A stretch of DNA of 21,482 bases from contig CAZARD010000079.1 in NCBI GenBank assembly GCA_964487505.1, forward strand, positions 1-21,482, read 5' to 3'. The stretch is from JAFDVJ01 sp964487505. GTDB lineage: Bacteria > Acidobacteriota > Blastocatellia > Pyrinomonadales > Pyrinomonadaceae. The notes beneath the pieces are model-generated. The model was not told the origin of the DNA, did no database searches, and saw only the letters and a program-made list of their open reading frames with translations. Every line of letters begins with the position of its first letter. Position 1 is the stretch's first letter. This document shows, piece after piece, positions 19,025 through 21,482 of this stretch. Both the position numbers and the translations under genes were made by a program.

Positions 19025-20200
19025 TCATTTAAGAAATAGACCTATTTTTTCGAGCTCGTCCCTGTGGAACTCAATTGTCGCCTGATTGGGATAGAGAAAC
19101 TCCGTGTAATCGGCCCATTCCGGGTCGTACTTGATGTTCTTGTATGTCTTGCAGCCCCCGCAGACTGCTGAATACACCTCGTCCAAAGCGCCTGCCAGAC
19201 CCGAAGGATCACTGACGTACACGTAGTGCAATTGCTCACGGTCGTGTGTGAATGTTCCGACGTAAACCGACGGCGTTCTTGCCCGAATGGCGTCGATCAC
19301 TTTCTCGGCCAGCGCGTCGAGCCGTTCAAGATCTTTGGCATCAGGGAGGCCATCCTTTCGGGTCGTGCCATATGTCGTGCCGGTTATCACTAGGTATGGG
19401 AATCCGGCAAGCGGAACGTGTTTGCGCAAGCCAAGATTCACACGAATTGAGCCAGGGCCGGCTTCATACGATGCCAGGTAAGACCACCAAAGATCTTTGG
19501 TGACGCGCCCGTTTTCAGTTTCCATACCGGTAAGATTCAACATTTTCGTGAAAAGTCGCTCAAGTTCCTCCGAGGGCGTGATTCGATGAACGAAGTGATA
19601 TTGACGGTTGCTCCAGCCTTCGAACGTCCAAGTCGCGCCGTCGTTCGGTATCGGTTCTTCGACGGTGGACGGCAACCTCAGGAAGCCCGTCTGATCGACC
19701 GCCGCCGTCAAACTCCGCCATTCTTCCGCCGTCAAGGAGCGGGTCTCCTCATTTGCAAGCTCGCCCGGATCGTAACCGCCTTTGCCGTTCAGGCGTTTGA
19801 CGACGACAAAATACTTGTCGTTGGTTCGCCAAACCCGAATCACGGTCGGCGGGCGAAATGTCGGAATCCAGACCAAGCGGTAACTTTCATCGACGCACGC
19901 CGGCTGCTTTGCAAGCGGCGTTTCACGAAAGCGCCTGAAAAGATCCGCCGTTGCTTCGGCGTTCGCCTCTTCGTCGGAAGCGCTTTTCGATGTCTTATCG
20001 GAGTCGAAAACAAAGACGCGGCGGGTTATGACGCCTTTGAAGTCGGCAACGTCAAAATCAGCATAGGACGGAAGACAATCGCTCCGGTTGGGCGCGTTGT
20101 CAACAACGCTTATCGACGGGGCAAAATGCCATAACGCGACAATGCCGGCGCCCGCCAGAAGCGCGGCAAGAGCGATCGATCTAAGCTTGATACGATTCAT
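19025..20200 (-). CDS. Membrane-anchored protein with C-terminal DUF695 domain
   Basis: The 391-aa product has a signal anchor (residues 8-26, IALAALLAGAGIVALW). The middle region (about 110-230) contains VIRVWRTNDKYFVVVKRLNG, LTAEEWRSL and WTFEGWSNRQYHFVHR, a pattern of small beta-rich domains seen in immunity-like or regulatory proteins. The C-terminal region from residue 266 fits DUF695: YLVITGTTYGTTRKDGLPD, LERLDALAEKVIDAI, VYVGTFTHDREQLHYVYV and IKYDPEWADYTEFLYP. DUF695 has no known reaction. The ATG at 20200 overlaps the stop of a micro-ORF (ATGA), indicating coupled translation. It is probably the last gene of the unit started at 20644-20672. Confidence 0.82.
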   Translation of the reverse strand: MNRIKLRSIALAALLAGAGIVALWHFAPSISVVDNAPNRSDCLPSYADFDVADFKGVITRRVFVFDSDKTSKSASDEEANAEATADLFRRFRETPLAKQPACVDESYRLVWIPTFRPPTVIRVWRTNDKYFVVVKRLNGKGGYDPGELANEETRSLTAEEWRSLTAAVDQTGFLRLPSTVEEPIPNDGATWTFEGWSNRQYHFVHRITPSEELERLFTKMLNLTGMETENGRVTKDLWWSYLASYEAGPGSIRVNLGLRKHVPLAGFPYLVITGTTYGTTRKDGLPDAKDLERLDALAEKVIDAIRARTPSVYVGTFTHDREQLHYVYVSDPSGLAGALDEVYSAVCGGCKTYKNIKYDPEWADYTEFLYPNQATIEFHRDELEKIGLFLK

Positions 20201-20325
20201 ACCTGCCCAAGCACCATAAGCTCGAATTCGTTCTGCCCAAGGGCCCGTTCGAATTCTACCGGACGAACGGAGGCCAACTGAACAAGTCGAAGCCGGGCCA
20301 CGGCCGTCTTACTTGCCGTAGGCAT
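20197..20325 (-). CDS. 42-codon micro-ORF between the 75-aa gene and the DUF695 gene
   Basis: The ATG at 20325 lies 17 bases inside the upstream gene, and the TGA overlaps the DUF695 ATG. The product (MPTASKTAVARLRLVQLAS... ending FELMVLGQV) has ordinary amino-acid composition and no hydrophobic anchor. The double overlap is the main evidence. It may serve as a coupling peptide, or be the true end of a gene whose frame has shifted. No family is recognised. Confidence 0.4.
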   Translation of the reverse strand: MPTASKTAVARLRLVQLASVRPVEFERALGQNEFELMVLGQV

Positions 20326-20536
20326 TCCCTGACGATAGACCCTTGACGCGAGTAAGTGGCCTGCACTCTTTCCGGATCGCCAGCACCGCCTGTCCGAGTT
20401 CCGCAATCAGTTCCGACGACGTGGTCCAGGTGCCGTCAAGAATTTCCTCCAGACGATCGCCATGAGTGGTGAAGCCGCCTTCTTTCAAGGCCGCGGCCAG
20501 GGCACGAAAGGGTTCCGAGATGACGGGCTTCTGCAT
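20309..20536 (-). CDS. Small helical protein of 75 aa, unknown function
   Basis: The product is soluble and mainly helical: EPFRALAAALKEGG, HGDRLEEILDG, then SSELIAELGQAVLAIRKEC, and a short basic tail. The composition and amphipathic spacing are those of a real protein, but I know no family. The ATG at 20536 has only a close-set AAAGG before it. It is the first coding sequence after the promoter at 20644-20672, with a leader of about 100 bases that can fold strongly. It overlaps the following micro-ORF. Small helical proteins of this kind are common beside toxin-type genes, so an immunity or antitoxin role is possible, but that is only a guess. Confidence 0.6.
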   Translation of the reverse strand: MQKPVISEPFRALAAALKEGGFTTHGDRLEEILDGTWTTSSELIAELGQAVLAIRKECRPLTRVKGLSSGNAYGK

Positions 20537-20567
20537 TGCCTTTTGCTACCTGGAATTTTCCGGATAA

Positions 20568-20638
20568 CTCACCGATTCCGCGTGTCACGCGGGGGCCTGT
20601 GTCTTGCGGCGAGAGCCGTCCCGCCGAGGATCGGTGAG
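20568..20638 (-). ncRNA. Candidate structured 5' leader: three-way junction RNA
   Basis: Three helices nest in 71 bases. P1 pairs 20568-20576 with 20630-20638 (CTCACCGAT/ATCGGTGAG, nine perfect pairs). P2 pairs 20578-20583 with 20587-20592 (CCGCGT/ACGCGG, triloop). P3 pairs 20607-20614 with 20619-20626 (eight pairs including one G-U on the minus-strand RNA, tetraloop CGGC). The joining segment of 14 bases between P3 and P2 is the only long unpaired part. It starts where the minus-strand promoter predicts transcription to begin and ends 31 bases before the 75-aa ORF. I match it to no known riboswitch. Confidence 0.5.
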
Positions 20639-20643
20639 GTGAG

Positions 20644-20672
20644 ATGATAACGCATCCTCCCGATTGCGGCAA
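20644..20672 (-). promoter_or_regulatory. Sigma70-like promoter of the 75-aa/DUF695 unit
   Basis: On the minus strand TTGCCG (20672-20667), a 17-base spacer and TATCAT (20649-20644) form a good promoter. The predicted start is near 20637, at the first base of the P1 helix of the three-way junction. Confidence 0.6.
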
Positions 20673-20731
20673 TCGGTCGATTCTCTACCGAGGACTCGCC
20701 GGATCCGCGTTTCAGACCGCCGCGATTTGGG

Positions 20732-21265
20732 TCAGGCCCCGCCGGCTGATGCCTGGTCGCTGTAGCGGCCGCGGACGGTGTCCACGCCGGCAAACGCGGT
20801 GCTCGCGAGTACGGCGGCGCGCACGGCCTCCGAGGCGCTGCCCGAAATGACCTGCTGATATGCGATCGCGAAATACTCGCCCTCGCCGCGGGTGCGGGCG
20901 GTCGCCGGGATCGGGATCGACCGCAGCGTCGCCTGGTGCTCGGGGCCGAGGCCCGCGAGAGCGCCGTAGTGGTGGTCCACGATGTGCCCGATTTCGTGCA
21001 GCAGCGTCAGATTGATCGGGAAGTTGTTCGGCCTGAAACCCCTGTCAAAGCACAGTTCCGACAGCCGCGGATAACCGGCGCGGAACCTCCGCCGGCGTAG
21101 TTCGGTCGCTGTCCAACAACAGCGGCGGTACGACGTCGATCTGCCGAATTATCAAAAGGTGCTCGGTCGGTCGATCCACAAGGTCTGCCTTATGTTCGTG
21201 ACGGCAACATCCGAGATCGCGCTCTGAAATCGGATCAGCTTTCCGAAAATCGTCGTTTCGTTCAT
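20732..21265 (-). pseudogene. HEIGH-motif zinc peptidase gene with two compensating frameshifts
   Basis: An ATG at 21265 with AAGGAG seven bases upstream opens MNETTIFGKLIRFQSAISD... and hits TGA-TAA at 21154-21149. The -1 frame across that point reads LLIIRQIDVVPPLLLDSD, then TTPAEVPRR. Near 21080 the original frame resumes with GYPRLSELCFDRGFRPNNF, PINLT, then LLHEIGHIVDHHYG, ending at 20732. HEIGH is the HExxH zinc site; GEGEYFAIAYQQV further on could supply the third glutamate ligand as in gluzincins. With both shifts repaired the length is about 177 aa and the overall frame is kept. It is either a decayed gene or two base-calling errors. It lies just upstream of the DUF695 unit on the same strand. 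Confidence 0.6.
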
Positions 21266-21333
21266 ACCGGGTCTCCTTCGCGCATCAACGTTCCAATCGC
21301 ACCCGTCCGCCGGGTTCTCCGGACGCTCCGGGT

Positions 21334-21482
21334 TCATCCTTCCGTCTCCGCCACTTTTTCGAGGGCAAGGTCCGTGCCGCGCAGGATCGCTGCCGGTAAG
21401 GGATCGGCGGTCGTGGATCGGGATGCGCCGGGTCAATTCTCGCGCCGTTGCGGATATCCCGTATGAGTTTCGGGAAATCGCG
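21334..21482 (-). pseudogene. 3' end of an unidentified gene, apparently frameshifted
   Basis: From the right edge one minus-strand frame reads DFPKLIRDIRNGARIDPAHP, then DPRP, and loses protein character. The neighbouring frame then reads DPLPAAILRGTDLALEKVAE and TEG before a TGA at 21336-21334. Together they look like one helical C-terminus split by a single-base shift near 21405. The stop overlaps an ATG (ATGA) in frame with the peptidase start 24 codons later. The family cannot be told from this fragment. Confidence 0.35.

Noticed and set aside
20568..20638. Assignment of the three-way junction to purine, guanidine-II, hammerhead or twister-sister RNA
   Set aside because: The conserved loop and core bases of those classes are not present, so only the shape is comparable.

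Overview
The window looks like chromosomal DNA of a heterotrophic, Gram-negative-type bacterium with high GC content. My best guess is Acidobacteriota of the Blastocatellia/Pyrinomonas type. That rests on general impressions: GC-rich codon use, many secreted peptidases and glycosidases, Sec and lipoprotein signals, TTG starts, and spacers filled with short tandem heptamers. No rRNA or marker gene is present, so the taxonomy is inference. I saw no rRNA, tRNA, CRISPR array, insertion sequence or phage gene.

Layout. (1) 1-3838, plus strand: a degenerate heptamer-repeat spacer, then a compact three-gene run of a six-helix membrane protein, a PhyH-type Fe(II)/2-oxoglutarate oxygenase (TTG start inside the upstream stop) and a secreted GH92 mannosidase. 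(2) 3845-6416: a minus-strand CYTH-like protein with a damaged ExExK motif. Divergent from it are a small lipoprotein and a CitE/HpcH-like TIM-barrel protein (DUF6986-like), from a good promoter. (3) 6417-8221: a spacer with a long imperfect inverted repeat, then a minus-strand operon ArsR - AHSA1/SRPBCC - DUF1801, with a dyad operator candidate around its -10 box. (4) 8590-9096: a membrane-anchored protein of unknown function. (5) 9169-13204: a nucleoside-salvage run of thymidine phosphorylase (apparently leaderless), a BMP-family nucleoside-binding lipoprotein and a double-ATPase ABC protein. The two permeases usually found next to these are absent; a heptamer tract follows instead. (6) 13526-18325: a strong sigma70-like promoter, a secreted S9 peptidase with an extra C-terminal domain, a secreted CocE/S15-like hydrolase and a two-helix mini-protein. 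(7) 18326-21482, mostly minus strand: an accessory-looking end. It holds a DUF695 protein with two tiny overlapping upstream ORFs. Their leader can fold into a three-way junction directly at a predicted transcription start. Upstream lies a HEIGH-motif zinc peptidase gene interrupted by two compensating frameshifts, and at the edge the tail of another apparently shifted gene.

Functionally, most of the window is nutrient scavenging: mannose-containing glycans (GH92), peptides (S9, S15-like) and nucleosides (DeoA/BMP/ABC). The novel-looking material is the right end (structured leader, micro-ORF operon, broken peptidase), the period-7 repeats in many spacers, and the S9 peptidase extension.
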